A model generated the notes under the pieces. It was not told the origin of the DNA, made no database searches, and worked only from the letters and a program-made list of their open reading frames with translations. Source: Welwitschia mirabilis (taxonomy: Eukaryota > Gnetophyta > Gnetopsida > Welwitschiales). From it: 64,000 nucleotides of DNA. The stretch lies in assembly GCA_051453625.1 (NCBI GenBank), contig JBOZIK010000001.1, positions 148,457,794 to 148,521,793 of the forward strand, read 5' to 3'. Positions 25,020 to 38,029 of the stretch are shown here, in pieces (the stretch's first letter is position 1; each line of letters begins with the position of its first letter). The translations under genes and the position numbers were made by a program.

Positions 25020-26320
25020 CTTTTTTTTATTTCATCTCTTCTAAATACCCTACTCCATTACATGCTAATATTATTAATTATCTCGTTAACTTAAAAACTC
25101 CCCAACATTAGACTTACAATTAGAGAAAATATTTCTTTATAGAACAGAAGATTATGAGTAGCATGTCCCTCACCTCTATCAATGATATAAAGATTAAATC
25201 ATGTGAAAATGTATGTCAAAATGAGAGAAATATGTTATCCTTACTCTTTATCATGGTAAAGTGTGTGGATGTAATTTTAATGGTCAAAAGACATTTATGA
25301 AAATCCTTCATGCAAGTTTCTATTAGCCTATCCTCTTCAAAGATTCATTTAAATATATAAGAAAATTTAAAATTTGTCAATGTTTTGACAGCCTTTTCAT
25401 ATCTCAATACATGCTCCTTAGAGAATAGACCTCTTGATTATTGGAGCATATACTTTATAGGCCCTCTTACACCATATTCATATAATAAAAATTACATCCT
25501 AGTTATTATGGATTATGTGATCAAATGGGTAGGAGCCATTTTTACATTCATAAATGATGTCACAAATATGTGTTTTTTTCTTATATCTAATATTTTCCAT
25601 AAATTTGACTTTCCTAGAATCTTCATTAGTAACCAATGTAGTCATTTTACAAATGAGGCTCTTAGGAAACTTTTCCTCTTTATTAGAATTGAGCATAGAA
25701 TAGCAAAAGCTTATCATCCTCAAACCAATGGTTAAGCTAAAAATGCTAATAAGGAAATAAAGAAAATTCTTTAAAAACTAATCTCCAAAAATAAGAAGTC
25801 TTGATCTATTAAACTTCATGATATACTTTGGGCTTATCACACTACTTTATATAATTCACTTAGTTTTTCCCCTTATGAACTTATGTATGGTAAATATTAT
25901 GTTCTTCTTATTAATGTGTGCTATAATTCTTATAAAACCATTCATTGACTTAATTTCATGGATTTTGATAATAATATTTAGGATAAACTAGTCCAACTTT
26001 GACATGTTAATTAGAAATACAATCATACTATCTATAGCTAACTCATCCATAAAGCTCAAGTAAAGTTTTACCATGATAAAAAGATTACCTCTAAAGATTT
26101 TCAATTTAGTCAGTTGATTCTATTATTCAATATTCAAGAAAGTCTTCTTCATAATAAATTGATCTCTACATGGTTATACCTTACTTAATAGAAAATGTGC
26201 ATATAAATGGATCTATTGAGATTTTCAATTTAAATACTTATGAAATGTCCAAAGTAAATGGATAATAGTTAAAGTTATATCAATCACCTAATAATTATCA
26301 TTATACCATAGATATTGTTG
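25020..26320 (+). pseudogene. Athila-like integrase remnant (E1)
   Basis: The zinc-binding region near 25235-25385 has 'YHGKVCGCNFNGQKTFMKIL' and ends with a 'CQCF' block. The core is partly open at 25385-25735: 'DYWSIYFIGPL', 'YILVIMDYVIKWV', 'RIFISNQCSHF' (second catalytic Asp now Asn) and 'AKAYHPQTNG'. The third acidic residue follows a stop near 25738. The C-terminal part reads 'FYHDKKI' near 26072 and 'LLFNIQESLLHNKL' to about 26170; the end module 'GSIEIFNL...VNG' runs to about 26265. The overlapping minus-strand frame 25499-25723 is a shadow. Confidence 0.85.
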
Positions 26321-27813
26321 AATCAATTAATTGAGATTATCCTCTTACCAAAGAGAAGCATTGTCCCTTTACCATTGTCTAAATAGTTTCTAAAATAGAT
26401 TTTTTGGTTGAGTTAGCTTATTATTTGATTGTTTACTAACTTAGTTTTATGTTATATTTTATATAAGTTTTCATAAAATTAATTCTTTACTTTGAGAGTT
26501 AAGAATGATAAATATTGAATTTTAGCCAATCTAAGACATTCTAATGTCTATGACCATCAATATCTATGCTGACTTTTGCTTAAGTATTAGTTATGTCAAA
26601 TCAAATGCTAATTCATAACTTTATACTTAGTTAATATATTATTTCAATGATTAAACAATGTTTCAAAAATGGGATTATGATCTATTCTTTTAAGGGGAAA
26701 AAAATTTAAATAGAAAATAAAAACAACAAAAGATAAAATAAAAAATTAAAATGTTAAAATAAATTTCATGACATCCTACTACATCTATACTAGTGTAAAT
26801 TTTCCTGAAAAGTACCTTTGGCAGTATGATATTGTAGTTTTGGAACTATAAAAAAGAGTCAGTTGATTATGACTTAGTCTCAACTTGTGAATTCTTATTG
26901 TTTTATAGTGGTTGCACTTACTTCATCATAATGAATAGTATTTTTTAACACCTGTTTGTCTTGATTTTTCATAACTCTAAAGACATAAATTTAAGAGCAT
27001 GATAGAACATATTGATCATTGGATGATATAGTAGCCAAAGTTCATTGCTTATTTAGTAAATGATTGGATTGATTTTAGCCCTAAAATTATATTAACACCT
27101 TATAGCAGAATCATTTACTACTATTGGAATCATTTTCCCTATCATATGAAGTTTATTATGGTCTAGCACTAAATCATGCATCTTTACTATCAAGAAATTT
27201 TATGATGAAAATCATTGAGTCTAGTTAGGAAAATATTGAGGGTAAATAGTTAATCTTATTCATATGCATTTTTATTGTATTTTACATCTTATTGACTATT
27301 TTTGCTTGAGAGTTTCAAAGACACTATCACATTTTACTCTTATCTTAATAGGATGTCTAGATTTTTACCTTGTCATTGACCTTCTCCTTCCCATATTTTT
27401 GCTTTCATCTTTGACCCTTATTTTCATTTTATAATTGTGTTTTTTTGTTTTAATTTTCTTTTTTATTTTACATCCCTTGATACTTTTAGCTTGTTCTTTA
27501 TGATTATTACAAGTACACTTACCTAAAAATTTCTAATAAATTTATCTACTTCGTGATTTTGAAATCTCTAGGATCCTCAAAAGATTGGATTTAATTAAAA
27601 AAATTATTTAATGGGAATATATTTTTTATAGATTTTAAATAATAAACTCTAAATTAAATACATATATTCCTCATGATGTTAAATTAAAATATCTTTTTAA
27701 TATGCACTTTAACAATATAAGATATTTTATGCTTCATTGTTATGCTTTATTCTTTTTCAAATTTATCTCACTTCTATCATTTTCTACTTTTTTTCTCAGG
27801 GGTTGACAAATAT
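26321..27813 (+). other. E1 post-pol region with conserved block
   Basis: No open frame. 26855-26935 aligns with 60385-60450 in EN and the complement of 43335-43415 in EB: a 'GTCAGTtG..atG' start, then 'attctta', then a 'tGGTTGCACTTac' core and 'catcataatg'. The remainder to the polypurine tract is unassigned. The region is much shorter than in EB and lacks the duplicated reading frame EB has there. Confidence 0.5.
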
Positions 27814-27829
27814 TTAGTAAGTGGATATA
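27814..27829 (+). promoter_or_regulatory. Candidate polypurine tract of E1
   Basis: 'ttagtaagtggatata' directly precedes the 3' LTR start. It matches in position and pattern the better-preserved EB tract (aagtggggggcta) and the EN tract (aagtaaagggcta), with G-to-A changes. It primes plus-strand DNA synthesis. Confidence 0.5.
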
Positions 27830-29288
27830 TGTTATAAGTCCAATATGTGATATTTAACGTCATGTTTAAGGTATGTTTTGGGCATATTTAATAGGTTTGT
27901 TAATGAAATGGGGAGAATCTAAAGGTCAATCAAGATGATCATATAGAACACTAAATCTGGAGATCATGCATTCTTTTAGAACATATTTCAAACTTTTTAA
28001 CTTTTCTAGAGCACGATGAATCTAGTGGAGAATGACAAATGATGATCAAGAGGCCAAAGGATGAATAATAGATTATTTTCCACCTTATCATCTTGACAAC
28101 AATTAAGTAGATGACTAATAGGATTAATAAATAATGAAACTAGGTTTCTACTAATAGTCATTCATTCTATCATCTAGACAATACTCCTAAGGACAATAGC
28201 CATTAAAGTAACTAAACCACATCTTAAAGATAGTTTAGAAGCTAATATAATATACCATAAAATTTAGCACCTTTGGAAGAGATAACAATACGTCAAGTAA
28301 GTGAGAAACCATGATTAAGTTTAGCTTAATGTTCTCTCTTTACTAATATACTTGCAAAAGGTGAAGGAATAGTAGTCTTAGTAGGAAATAGTTTTAAATA
28401 CCAAGAATAAGAAAATTATAAAATATAAAAATAAAAAATATTGAAGATGACTTGTTGTGCACTTGCTCATTTGGACAACATCAGGATGACTTGTAGGATC
28501 ATAAGAAATAAAACTGATAAATTAATTATTAACAATCATCCATTTGTCTTTTAGATGACAAGTAAGATGACATTAAAAGTATAAAATTCAATCATAACTA
28601 AGAAGGGACATTGAGAATAAGAAGTTGTTGGAATAAGAAATCAACCAGTATCCACCATGTTATCTAGACAATACAAGCTGATAAGAGCCATAATGAATAT
28701 AAAATAAACTCCATTAGTTGTAAAATTAATGTTATGATTACCTCTAATTTATTTTAGCTCTTCAGAGGCCCTAATCATCATTTTAAATTCATTAATACCT
28801 AATTGAGATCCCTTATTTTATATCTTTAGTGCGTCAATTAGTTTTGTAATGATTTAAAGATCAATTAAGTAAGGGATTTTTCCTAATTATATAGAAAGAC
28901 ATTTCTCAATACTGAGTTATGTATCCTTCATTGAGGATTTCTTACTTTATAAAAGGATGTGAACATTTTGATTAATAGAGTTATTAATTTAAGTATCCTT
29001 ATCAAATTGCTTTTTTAATATTTCTTATAGTTGTATGACAACAAACTAATGCACATGATTAATATTCACATTTAGGTTGCATCCATCTTTACAACTTCAA
29101 TTCATTGCATCATTGTGTTTTAGTTCTATACTTTTTAATTGAAGCAATTTAGTTCTAGAATATAACATTTGGATTAACTTTCATATACTAGTGCATTTTG
29201 TATGAGTTTATTAAGAATTGCAAATATTAAAGCTAAAGGATTCATTAGAAGAAAATACAAGATTGATTACATGAATTACATCCCAATA
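27830..29288 (+). repeat. 3' LTR of Athila-like element E1
   Basis: Partner of 19627-21179. It begins tgttataagtcc and ends tcccaata (CA terminus now TA). A sequence 'actttataaaagg' lies near 28944-28955. Inverted-repeat motifs lie near 28080-28115, 28455-28495 and 28530-28570. Confidence 0.85.
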
Positions 29289-30130
29289 AGAGAATTGCTA
29301 TAAGATCTTTATGTAACTAATAAAAAGCATGTATTTTATAAGTAAGAAATCCAATTAAATCATTCTCTTAGAAAGGGTAAAATTACAAATAAATCATTAA
29401 GGATTTTTATGGGTTATTATGTAAAAAAAATACTTCAATCCATTAGGTAATTCTATCAATTGAAATTTAAAATTTTTCACTTATGAAAGTATCCCCTTAT
29501 GTAAGTATAATAACCATTTTTATGAGTAAATTTTTAACAGATTCAACATGGTAAAGTCATAAATGTCATACTTAAGAAGGGGTTCAAATTGTCTATGAAT
29601 GTATTCATCCAAGTTATTGCATTAAAATTCATTATTGATATTGCAAGGGTTGGAGGAAGTTAAAATTTCTAAGGTGGTTAAATATTCTTATTGATCATCA
29701 AATAGTATGGAATCATGCAAGGAAATAAGCCTTCTTCTAATGGATTATGTTGAATAACCATGAAATATATAACTTATTCTTGAATTTTTAAGTTATCTCT
29801 TATGTCATTTTAGTTTGAGTATTGATAATGAAATGGGCTGTAGCATAAAAAGATCTCCTCAAAAGCAATGAATATCCTCCATTATGATCAACCTTAGTAA
29901 TAACTACATCTATGAGGTAAAAGGCCTCTTCAATTTAAATAACCAAACATTTTATAATACTAATGATCTTTTGCTAGAAAAATTAGCCAATTCCAACACA
30001 ATTTTGATAGGTTTTATTCTCTTTTATAAGCTAACAGTCTTTTATATTAATTAAATCCTTCTTAATCCTCTTTTTTATTTTAACAAAATACTAATCATGA
30101 CATCCCTTAGGTATTTAAACTTAGGAACGT
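29289..30130 (-). pseudogene. EA protease and protease-RT linker
   Basis: This is the other half of the element cut by E1. On the minus strand, 29830-30020 corresponds to the EB protease end at 47600-47780 (LTR-like spacing of 'aaagatct', 'gaatatcctcca', 'aactaca', 'ggtaaaaggc'). The catalytic block cannot be read. 29289-29800 is linker without clear motifs. That EA resumes here, with protease next to the missing RT start, supports a simple insertion of E1. Confidence 0.6.
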
Positions 30131-31070
30131 TCTGTATCACAAAGTTGAAAGAGGATTAGGTAATAAAAAATCTACTTCGAAGAATTTAATTTTGCCTTCT
30201 TTTGACTATATATTTTTAAACTTTGTTCTACTTTAGATTATCTTATAAAATATTTGAAAAAGATAAGTTAATACTAACATCTTCCATAATTTCCTTAATA
30301 TGGTCATCATACATTGAATTAGGTTTTAATGTCTTAAGCTAAGGGGTTATTAACTTTTTTTACATATCATCCTTTAATATTTTATTATTGGATTTTACTT
30401 TATAATTTAAAGGGAAATATGGTTAATCAAGGATTTCTATGTTATCATCATAAGTTACATTCTTTTCTTGATTAAAGGACATTAAGGATTCCTTTTATGA
30501 GGTAATTTCATGATCATTTCTTGTTACTACTTCCAATCCTTCTTCACTTCAATAGAATTTGGTATATCTTAAATTGCAAGTGATTCTTATTGTATTTGAT
30601 TCCCTATCATGGTTTATTTAAGGATTTTTATGATATTTTCAATGTTTTTACTCTAATTTTCCATGTTTTTGTTGTTATTCTCATCCATCTTCTTCAACTA
30701 CTCAATGAAATCTTTAAGGAAGTAATTCCTATTAAAGTTGAGTTAAAAGTTGTTGCTTCTAAACTTATTATCAAATGAAAGTCTAAAGTTTATTAATGGT
30801 TTATTATTTCTTAACTAAAATTATTAATTATTTATAAATGTATGAGGTCTTTGATTGAATGAATAAACTTTCTTAGGAATGGATTCTTTATAAGTTGGTA
30901 AAGAAAGATATTATTTAATGGAATAAGAGTGTTCACATATTTTTCAAAGAGAATAGTAAACAAAACACTAAGATTCCTGATTTAACTTTTTAGTAGCTTT
31001 TTAAAGTGCTAGTAAGATCTTTAATAAGAGTGTTGGAATTGGATTACTCTTCATATTGGACCTTCTTTAA
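30131..31070 (-). pseudogene. EA gag-protease intervening region
   Basis: This corresponds in position and general sequence to 47980-48700 in EB (linker between the zinc knuckle and protease). No domain is legible. The plus-strand frame 30590-30778 has no support. Confidence 0.35.
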
Positions 31071-31720
31071 ATCCTAAGCATTTTAACTATAATTATTCCC
31101 TTCTTTAAAGTTTGTTTAGGCCATGTTTAACTAATATTTACAATTATTCAAATGATTTTTAAGAATTTTTCAAAGTTAAGTAAATTAAATTACATATGAA
31201 TGAAAAATACACTAATTCATTTATTTACCTATTTATTTTACTACAAAAATGGCAAGTTAATTCTTCCTTAGTGAGTTCATCTACTAGGTTGGACAAAGTA
31301 GCTATTTAGAATTTCATAGGTTGTGAAATAATGTTTATGAGGTAGTTATGTAGAATTGTTAATCTTCTTTCTTCTTCTTCTCATGATGGTTTTGCTCATG
31401 AATCTATTGATGAAAGCATTTCGCACTTGGTTCAAAGTCTTGAGGCTTTTATATAGGATAGTTATACACCAATTCTTTTCCTTGCCTTTAAGGGTGAAAG
31501 GAAAAATATCCATGTAGGTTTATTAGTAATTGTATTTTTTTCCATTTCGTAATGTAAGGATAAGTTGTTTAATCTTTGTTAAGTTTTAGATAGGATCTTT
31601 TCTATATTCTCCTAAAAATGTTAGATATGCATTAAGGTTTTTTAATTTTACATCATCTCCAAGTGGTAGCTTAAAGGGATTTTATACTTTTATGATGTCT
31701 TTGATAGTTTGTAAATTACT
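31071..31720 (-). pseudogene. Athila-like gag remnant (EA)
   Basis: The minus strand at 31400-31650 aligns with EB gag at 49230-49490: the landmarks 'cttgaggctttta', 'tttgcctttaagggtgaaagg', 'catgtaggt' and 'aagttgtttaatcttt' follow in the same order. In protein terms this covers the region from 'EDPLQHI..IEQL' through 'GKANLWL'. Stops are frequent. Gag formed the particle shell. Confidence 0.6.
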
Positions 31721-32626
31721 ATAAGAAGTTAACATTTTTTAAGAGGAATTCATAAAATTATTAGATAAGGTTAAAGGTTTAAAATTAAAAGTATTACTAA
31801 GAGAGGGAGAGTTATGAGGTATAGGCTTTTTAGAAGGATTACTAAGAGAAGAATAACCATTAGAAGGAGTTTCTTTAAGAAGAAAATTTTATCTTTTATC
31901 ATAATTAAAGTTTAGATGAGGTCTTCATCAAGGAATATATAATAAAGAAATATTAAATATAGAAAAATCATTTTGTTTAATTTAATAAATAATTTTTTTT
32001 CTCACCTTAACTTCCTAAATGAAATTCCACTAAACCTTCTTTGATTATTTCTTTCAAAAAATTTTGTTATCTAATTTACTTCTTCTTTCTAGTGTTTACC
32101 CTTGGTGATCAAACAATGTTAAATAAACTTTTTTATAATAAAGTAAAAGGAACCTCCAAGATTACTTAGAGTTGTAAGAAGTACATTTAATCAAATGTAT
32201 GTGATAATCACTTAGATTACATGAAGTGAAAAGTATAAGAAAAGTTTGGTATTACAAACGTGATAATCCCTAATATCACATAAAGTAGTAGGATTATACA
32301 TAATAAGGAATGGAAATCTTTTTTTCAAAAGAGTAGATTAAAAATGATAAATAATAACATGTTAAAATCAAAACTAGAGTTAGAGATAATTTCAAAAAAT
32401 AAAGGCACTAAAAATAAAATCAAATTCAACTTTAAAATGGTAAAAAAATAAATTACACTAAAAAATGATAATCAATTGGGTACTTGTAGGCCCAAAAGGT
32501 AATCATGTAAACACAAGTAGGTCTAACTTGGAAATATAATACACACTATTTAAATAAATAACCTTAAAAATAATATTACTTACTTAACTAGTAAGAACCA
32601 ATTATTCTAAATCTTCTTTCATATCT
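31721..32626 (-). other. EA leader
   Basis: AT-rich sequence between gag and the primer site. No gene is visible. It is about 0.9 kb, comparable to the EB leader. Confidence 0.4.
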
Positions 32627-32644
32627 TCGCTAGAAATGACATCA
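32627..32644 (-). promoter_or_regulatory. Primer binding site of EA (tRNA-Asp type)
   Basis: The minus strand reads tgatgtcatttctagcga: 10 of 18 match the tRNA-Asp complement, with six transitions and two transversions. It is three A bases from the LTR start (tgttataatg) at 32648. Confidence 0.55.
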
Positions 32645-32647
32645 AAA

Positions 32648-33531
32648 TGTTATAATGTAAAAGGATTTGATTTAATTTCTTTATCCTTAATCAATAACTT
32701 GAAATGTTATAATGTTTAATTCATGAATTTACATACTAATATAGAGTATTACCCTAAACATTATAAACTAGTGAGGAAATTAATAGAATATTAAGAATAT
32801 TAGCTCATGTGATGGAAGGAAAAATTATAAATTTAGTGATAAATTCACTTAAAAATTGAATTAAAATCTAATTTAATGGATAAATGTTTGTAATATAGTG
32901 CAATTTAAATAGAATGAATGAATATTAAATGAATGCAATTCTAAATGCAAGTTATAACTAATTAACTAATGTATTATCATTTAGATTAATCTTTATTATT
33001 TATATCAATTACAAATTGACTAGCATTGCATTGTAATCAATACAAACTATAAGGAGTATAAGAAGGAATAGTTTAAGAGACATAATTTAGTTATGTTTTA
33101 TTAATTAAACAAATTAAGAGCATCTACTTAGGAGTAAAAATTCCTCAATGAAGGAATCACAAGCCAATGTCAAGTTAGCTCTTCTCATAAGATGGATGGA
33201 TCCTAATGCTCTAAAATCTCCAAGTATTATGAGAATTCTAAATTCATCAAAAACATTTCAAAATAGGTTCTTAATAACATGAAAAAATTGACATTTTGAT
33301 TAAGTTATTTGACTAATTTATCTTAATAAAAGATATTAATATAATTGATTTATCATAAAATTATGTCTCCTATCACTTTTCTATATGAATCATAAACTTA
33401 TCATATTTTCATAAAATTTCTAGAACATTTATATTAATTTTAAGAACATTTTTAAAGATGATGATTATCTAGGCTAAAACATCGATGCCACCATCTAAGT
33501 CACTAGGTGCCATAGGTACTTTTGTACAACA
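32648..33531 (-). repeat. 5' LTR of EA
   Basis: It lies next to the primer site. The outer end is put at 'gtacaaca' (33531) because sibling LTRs end the same way on this strand. No confident partner was found to the left (candidate edge near 14166), so the outer boundary is provisional. Confidence 0.5.
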
Positions 33532-34297
33532 TATTTTCAAACCCACATTTCTAACTTGTCATATGAAATTTATCTAAATGTAATTATGGGCTTAATTAGA
33601 TTTTACATTGAAAGTAGCTTACATTTTCAAGGATGTGCGATGATGATGATGATAACATGCAATAGCAACATGTGGTATTGCTAAATAGGATGACAGTGGA
33701 TACTCATAACTATGATAGTAGTTGAGAAAAGTAGTAGCATTCAAAAGCCAAGTATTGAGCTAGACCTGATGATTTCTATCTAATATAAGATAAAAAATGA
33801 TTTACCTAATACTACATATCATATTTTTTAATTTCTCACCTAATGCTATAAGATAAAATCTTGTAACTACTCTTTATCCCATCTTTACCTATAAAAGGAT
33901 CTTCAGACCTTTATTATAAGATCCTTTATTTTAGTGAAGTAATAGACCCTTTGAAGAGTTAATTCATGATGGCCTTTTAAGTGCTTATTTAAGGAGTGAT
34001 TTCACTTTAAGGATAACTTAAGGAGTTCTTTCTAGCTTTCTTCTTATTTCATTAATTTAATGTATTCTTTCTAATTCAATATCATAGATTTTCATTTTCA
34101 TTTTAAGTTAGAAATAACTACATACTTTCAATGCTTAGTGAATATACATTGTCAAATTATTTTATCATTTGAGTGAGTTTCTTAATCTTAATTTTGTTAA
34201 TTATTTACTTTCCATGCTTATTTTAGGGCTATAAAGGATTATGTAATCTTATAATTCACTAACTTTCAAAAGGTGAATGAGATCATGTCACCATAAC
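33532..34297 (+). repeat. Plus-strand LTR (element EF), left edge uncertain
   Basis: This contains a good core promoter: cctataaaaggatc at 33887-33900, followed by a pyrimidine-rich stretch. The right end is next to 'aaggcatcaatacttgataa' at 34300-34319, which resembles a decayed tRNA-Asp site. The left end may lie anywhere after the EA LTR at 33531. Confidence 0.4.
33889..33896 (+). promoter_or_regulatory. TATA box in EF LTR
   Basis: 'tataaaag' in the centre of the presumed LTR, with transcription expected to start some 30 bases to the right. Confidence 0.45.
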
Positions 34298-35694
34298 CTA
34301 AGGCATCAATACTTGATAATTTTATATATGTTTCAGAAAGCTACAGCACATTTTCAAAGTGAAGAATAGCTAGTGGATGAATCAAGTAAATACTTAAAGG
34401 TTTCTTACTTTCCTATTTTTCAACAAATTTTATACTCTCTTCATTTTCCATTTCTTTTAATTATAACTTTTAAGTAAGTAAGAAGTTGTGTAATTTCTAA
34501 AATCCAACCCCAATTTATCCTTGTAAAAGAATGATACTATTTTCTTATTTAGTTTAAAATTATTTTATGTACTAAATAAAATATAGATTCTAGCATTATT
34601 TCTTAAGGATAATAGCATGGTAACTACTTATAAAGAGCACAAAGTTTACTTTCCTACAAGTGTTTTAGTTTATATTTTTATTTTCTAGTGATTGGTATTG
34701 TTATTTCTAGTGATATCCAAACTAGATTATTTTCTTTTTCTTTAGAGTGTTTGTTTTTATTTTTTTTAATTTCTAGTGGTTAATCCTAGGAACTTTTAGT
34801 GATGATCAAACTAGCTTGTTTTTAAGTCTTCTTTATTTTTCTATGCTAACATAATTTGTCTGAATTTTTATAACTTATAACCATAAGATAAAAGATTAAA
34901 AAACAAAGTCATTTAATTTGCAAGATTTCTTTCATCTCTTATGTTTTTAATTTAGTCTTTTATTTTTGTTTTGGACATTTCTATAAATTTTTTATTGTAA
35001 ATGTTAAATCACTACAAATTTTTTTGTGATTTAATTTTCATTAAGATTGGTTTTTAGTGCATTGCCATTTTTTATTTTGATTACATTTTTTAATGATCTA
35101 GTAACATCAATCACATTATAAGATCTCTATGAATCCATCATTTTTTTTTTTTTGCTGAAATGTAAAACTCACATTCTAATTGATGTCAATGCCTTTCCTC
35201 ATTAGAGTCACTAGTGTTTCTATGCTACATACTTTAAATGTTTTCTTAAAACCTTTGTAAAAATTCATAGATCCCTCTGTCATTTGGGCTCCATTACAAA
35301 CTTTCTAGAATCCATCTAAAACTCCATTTGAACCTTACATGCCTTGGGTTCAAGATTAGTAGAAGATTAATCAGAAATTCCTTTAATATGAACTTCATTT
35401 CAGAATAATTATAAAGAAACTCATAGGAGAATTAACCCTATGATAACACCCAACAAGAATAAGCATCCTCCTCCTAACAACAAAATAATTTAAATTTCTG
35501 ATCTATTTTCTATTTTCCTTTTCATGAACCATTATCAAATTGATATATAATAAATTAATTAAATACCCTTTACCTTATTCAAGAGATAGCTAAAAATAAA
35601 AATAATATAGTAATGATGCATATAAGCAAATCCTTTATGATTACTTTTAACTACAATTCTTAGGAACACCTTCATGTATAGTGGAATTTCCTAT
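34298..35694 (+). mobile_element. EF leader / truncated 5' internal region
   Basis: Sequence after the EF LTR, without a legible gene. 'aataagcatcctcctcctaa' near 35450-35475 is a short proline-codon run. Poly-T at 35137-35152. It is cut at 35695 by the EH LTR. Note 'agtggaatttccta' at 35680-35693, which resembles a decayed polypurine tract directly before an LTR. Confidence 0.35.
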
Positions 35695-36883
35695 TGTTAT
35701 GATGCAAAATTATATATATTTAATAGAATATTTTGAGTGTTTCTGAAAGACATTAGGTAAGTTTATATAGAGCTTTGATAATAATGGAGAGTCAATACAA
35801 TAATCATGAAAATATTAAATATTCATTACATTTGATAGTATTTTACAAAAATTACAATACTTCTTATCTGAAGAAGAAATCATGTAATTAAATAGGCTAA
35901 TCTAACCAAAAAAATAACTTTAATAGTCCATCATCCATTACATTATCTAGATGATAGTATACATGATAGAGGAAATCATATTGACTAGGATGCTAACTAA
36001 ATCAAACTAGTAACTAATGTGAATCCTATGTGATATGGCACCGTCTCCTCCATTATTTAGATGATAGACAAGATGACTTCTAAAAATAACTATTTACTAG
36101 ACTTAACCAAACTTCTATAATGTGTCATGTGCACTCTTATGCATTCATTAGGGTTTTATCATGTCTATTAGGATTTACTATTTTTAAAGTCTTATTTGTA
36201 ATAAATACTTCCTCTTCTTTCAACTCTAACTTTGATCTTCTTTAATAGAGGAAATTTTTGTGATAGGAGATCAAAGGGAAGAAGATCCATCTAGTATTAT
36301 TATTGAAAGATATTTTCTTGGTATTGAGCTATGTATCCTTCATTAAAGAGATACTATTTTATAATACATATGTTAATTTACTTTTAATCAAAATCCTTTT
36401 TCTTTTAATATTATTGTATGTACACCTCTCTTATGGCTTATGTTGGATATGATACCATGAAAGCTTCTTATTTAATATAGATCATAAGAGAAATGTTTAT
36501 TAAAGTTGAAAGTGCTAGAATAGTTACATTTAATTTTCCATTTTGTAGATTAATATTCCATATTTTTCATATCCTATTTTATGTGCCTAATAGCTTAAGT
36601 TAATTAGGATTTAGTGATAGTTCTACATGATTAATCTAGATTATATAGGATCTATTTCTATGATAGATTGATTTGGTAATTAAATAGATATTACATTTAG
36701 GATAAATCTTATATTTCATTTATATAATATGTTTATTTATATTATTTCCTTCATTGTTTTTCTACTTAAAATAAAATACAAAAATATTTCATTGGAAATC
36801 AAGTCTCTTTCTCCTCATCTGTTCCTTTAATGGATTATGAGATTTGAATTCACTTCTGTCTATATTATTGTGTTGTGTTTTGT

Positions 36884-36925
36884 AATATACATACATAGAT
36901 ACATATATATATATATATAATTGAC
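36884..36925. repeat. TA-rich microsatellite with anchor, copy 1
   Basis: 'catacatagatacata' then alternating TA and 'ataattgac', immediately left of the gap. The same anchors recur at 37964-38029. Confidence 0.8.
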
Positions 36926-37025
36926 NNNNNNNNNNNNNNNNNNNNNNNNNNNNNNNNNNNNNNNNNNNNNNNNNNNNNNNNNNNNNNNNNNNNNNNNNNN
37001 NNNNNNNNNNNNNNNNNNNNNNNNN
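36926..37025. other. Assembly gap, 100 N
   Basis: Standard-length scaffold gap placed next to the duplicated microsatellite. Confidence 0.99.
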
Positions 37026-37962
37026 GGTATTTGATGCATTGTTTATTATAAGTTGAGTTTATATTACTTATAATTGTATTTTATATATTTTAAATACTTA
37101 TTATTATTATTATTTTTCAATTAGTTTATTTATTTTTACATCTATAAATTAGTATGAATTCTATTGTCCTTAGTTTAATTAACATTTACTTTTTTCCCCA
37201 AAAGTGAAGCATAACTTAAGAAAGTCATAACTCATTTAACACTAAGTAAATATTTGTAAAATTTTTCATGTAGGTTTAGAATCATGTAAGAAATTTAAAA
37301 TTTTTAAAATAGTAATAGTTTTATGAGTAAAATAATTTTTAAAATTTATTTCATGAAAATAACTTAAAATATACAAGCAAAAATGGGCAAGTAAAAAATC
37401 TCAGTTTTAAAACTTAATAGAAAGTCTTGGTATAAATTAAATAGTTTTACTTATAGATAATTCAATAATATTTTAAAAAATTATTTATTTATTTAAAAAC
37501 TCCAAGTAGATTAAAAGTTATAGCCATTCTAGTAAAGGGCATTATTTTAGCAACTCTAACATTAAAGTAGTTTTTATAGTTAAAGGTTAATCCTATGAAA
37601 TGTGTCTATTCTAATTTAGATTTAATAAAATTAGTCTTTAGGGATAATATGATGAATCTAGTATAAGAAAAGGTAGTATAATTTATTTTTACATTTTTAA
37701 ATAAATAATTAAAAATTTTTAGTTTTAATGCCTTTTCAAAGCTAAGAAAATTTATAAATAATTTTAATAATTATAGAAAATTATATAATGTAATTAAAAA
37801 ATTATTTTAAATGCTATATATTGTTTATAGTTAACTTAAATTTATGTTTATCATTTTAATATATTATTTATTAATATTTAGACCCTTATTCTTGCATTTT
37901 AAGCATAAACATTAGGGTGGTCTACTTAATAATTTTAGAGATGTGTAGCTCAATTATTTTGA
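37026..37962. other. Unassigned insertion in EH LTR
   Basis: About 940 bp with no counterpart in the other family LTRs and no gene. 37200-37290 ('gaagcataacttaagaaagt...') resembles LTR sequence of other gypsy lineages, but this is only an impression. Confidence 0.35.
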
Positions 37963-37963
37963 T

Positions 37964-37980
37964 TATACATACATACATAG

Positions 37981-38026
<46 letters not shown>

Positions 38027-38029
38027 GAC
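37964..38029. repeat. TA-rich microsatellite with anchor, copy 2
   Basis: Same 'catacatacatagataca' lead and 'ataattgaca' exit as 36884-36925, with a longer AT run (37985-38024). Confidence 0.85.

Noticed and set aside
25499-25723. Minus-strand frame within E1 integrase
   Set aside because: The plus strand encodes integrase core motifs in order; the minus frame is a shadow.
30590-30778. Plus-strand frame of 62 codons
   Set aside because: Hydrophobic composition from AT-rich sequence; it lies opposite the EA gag-protease interval.
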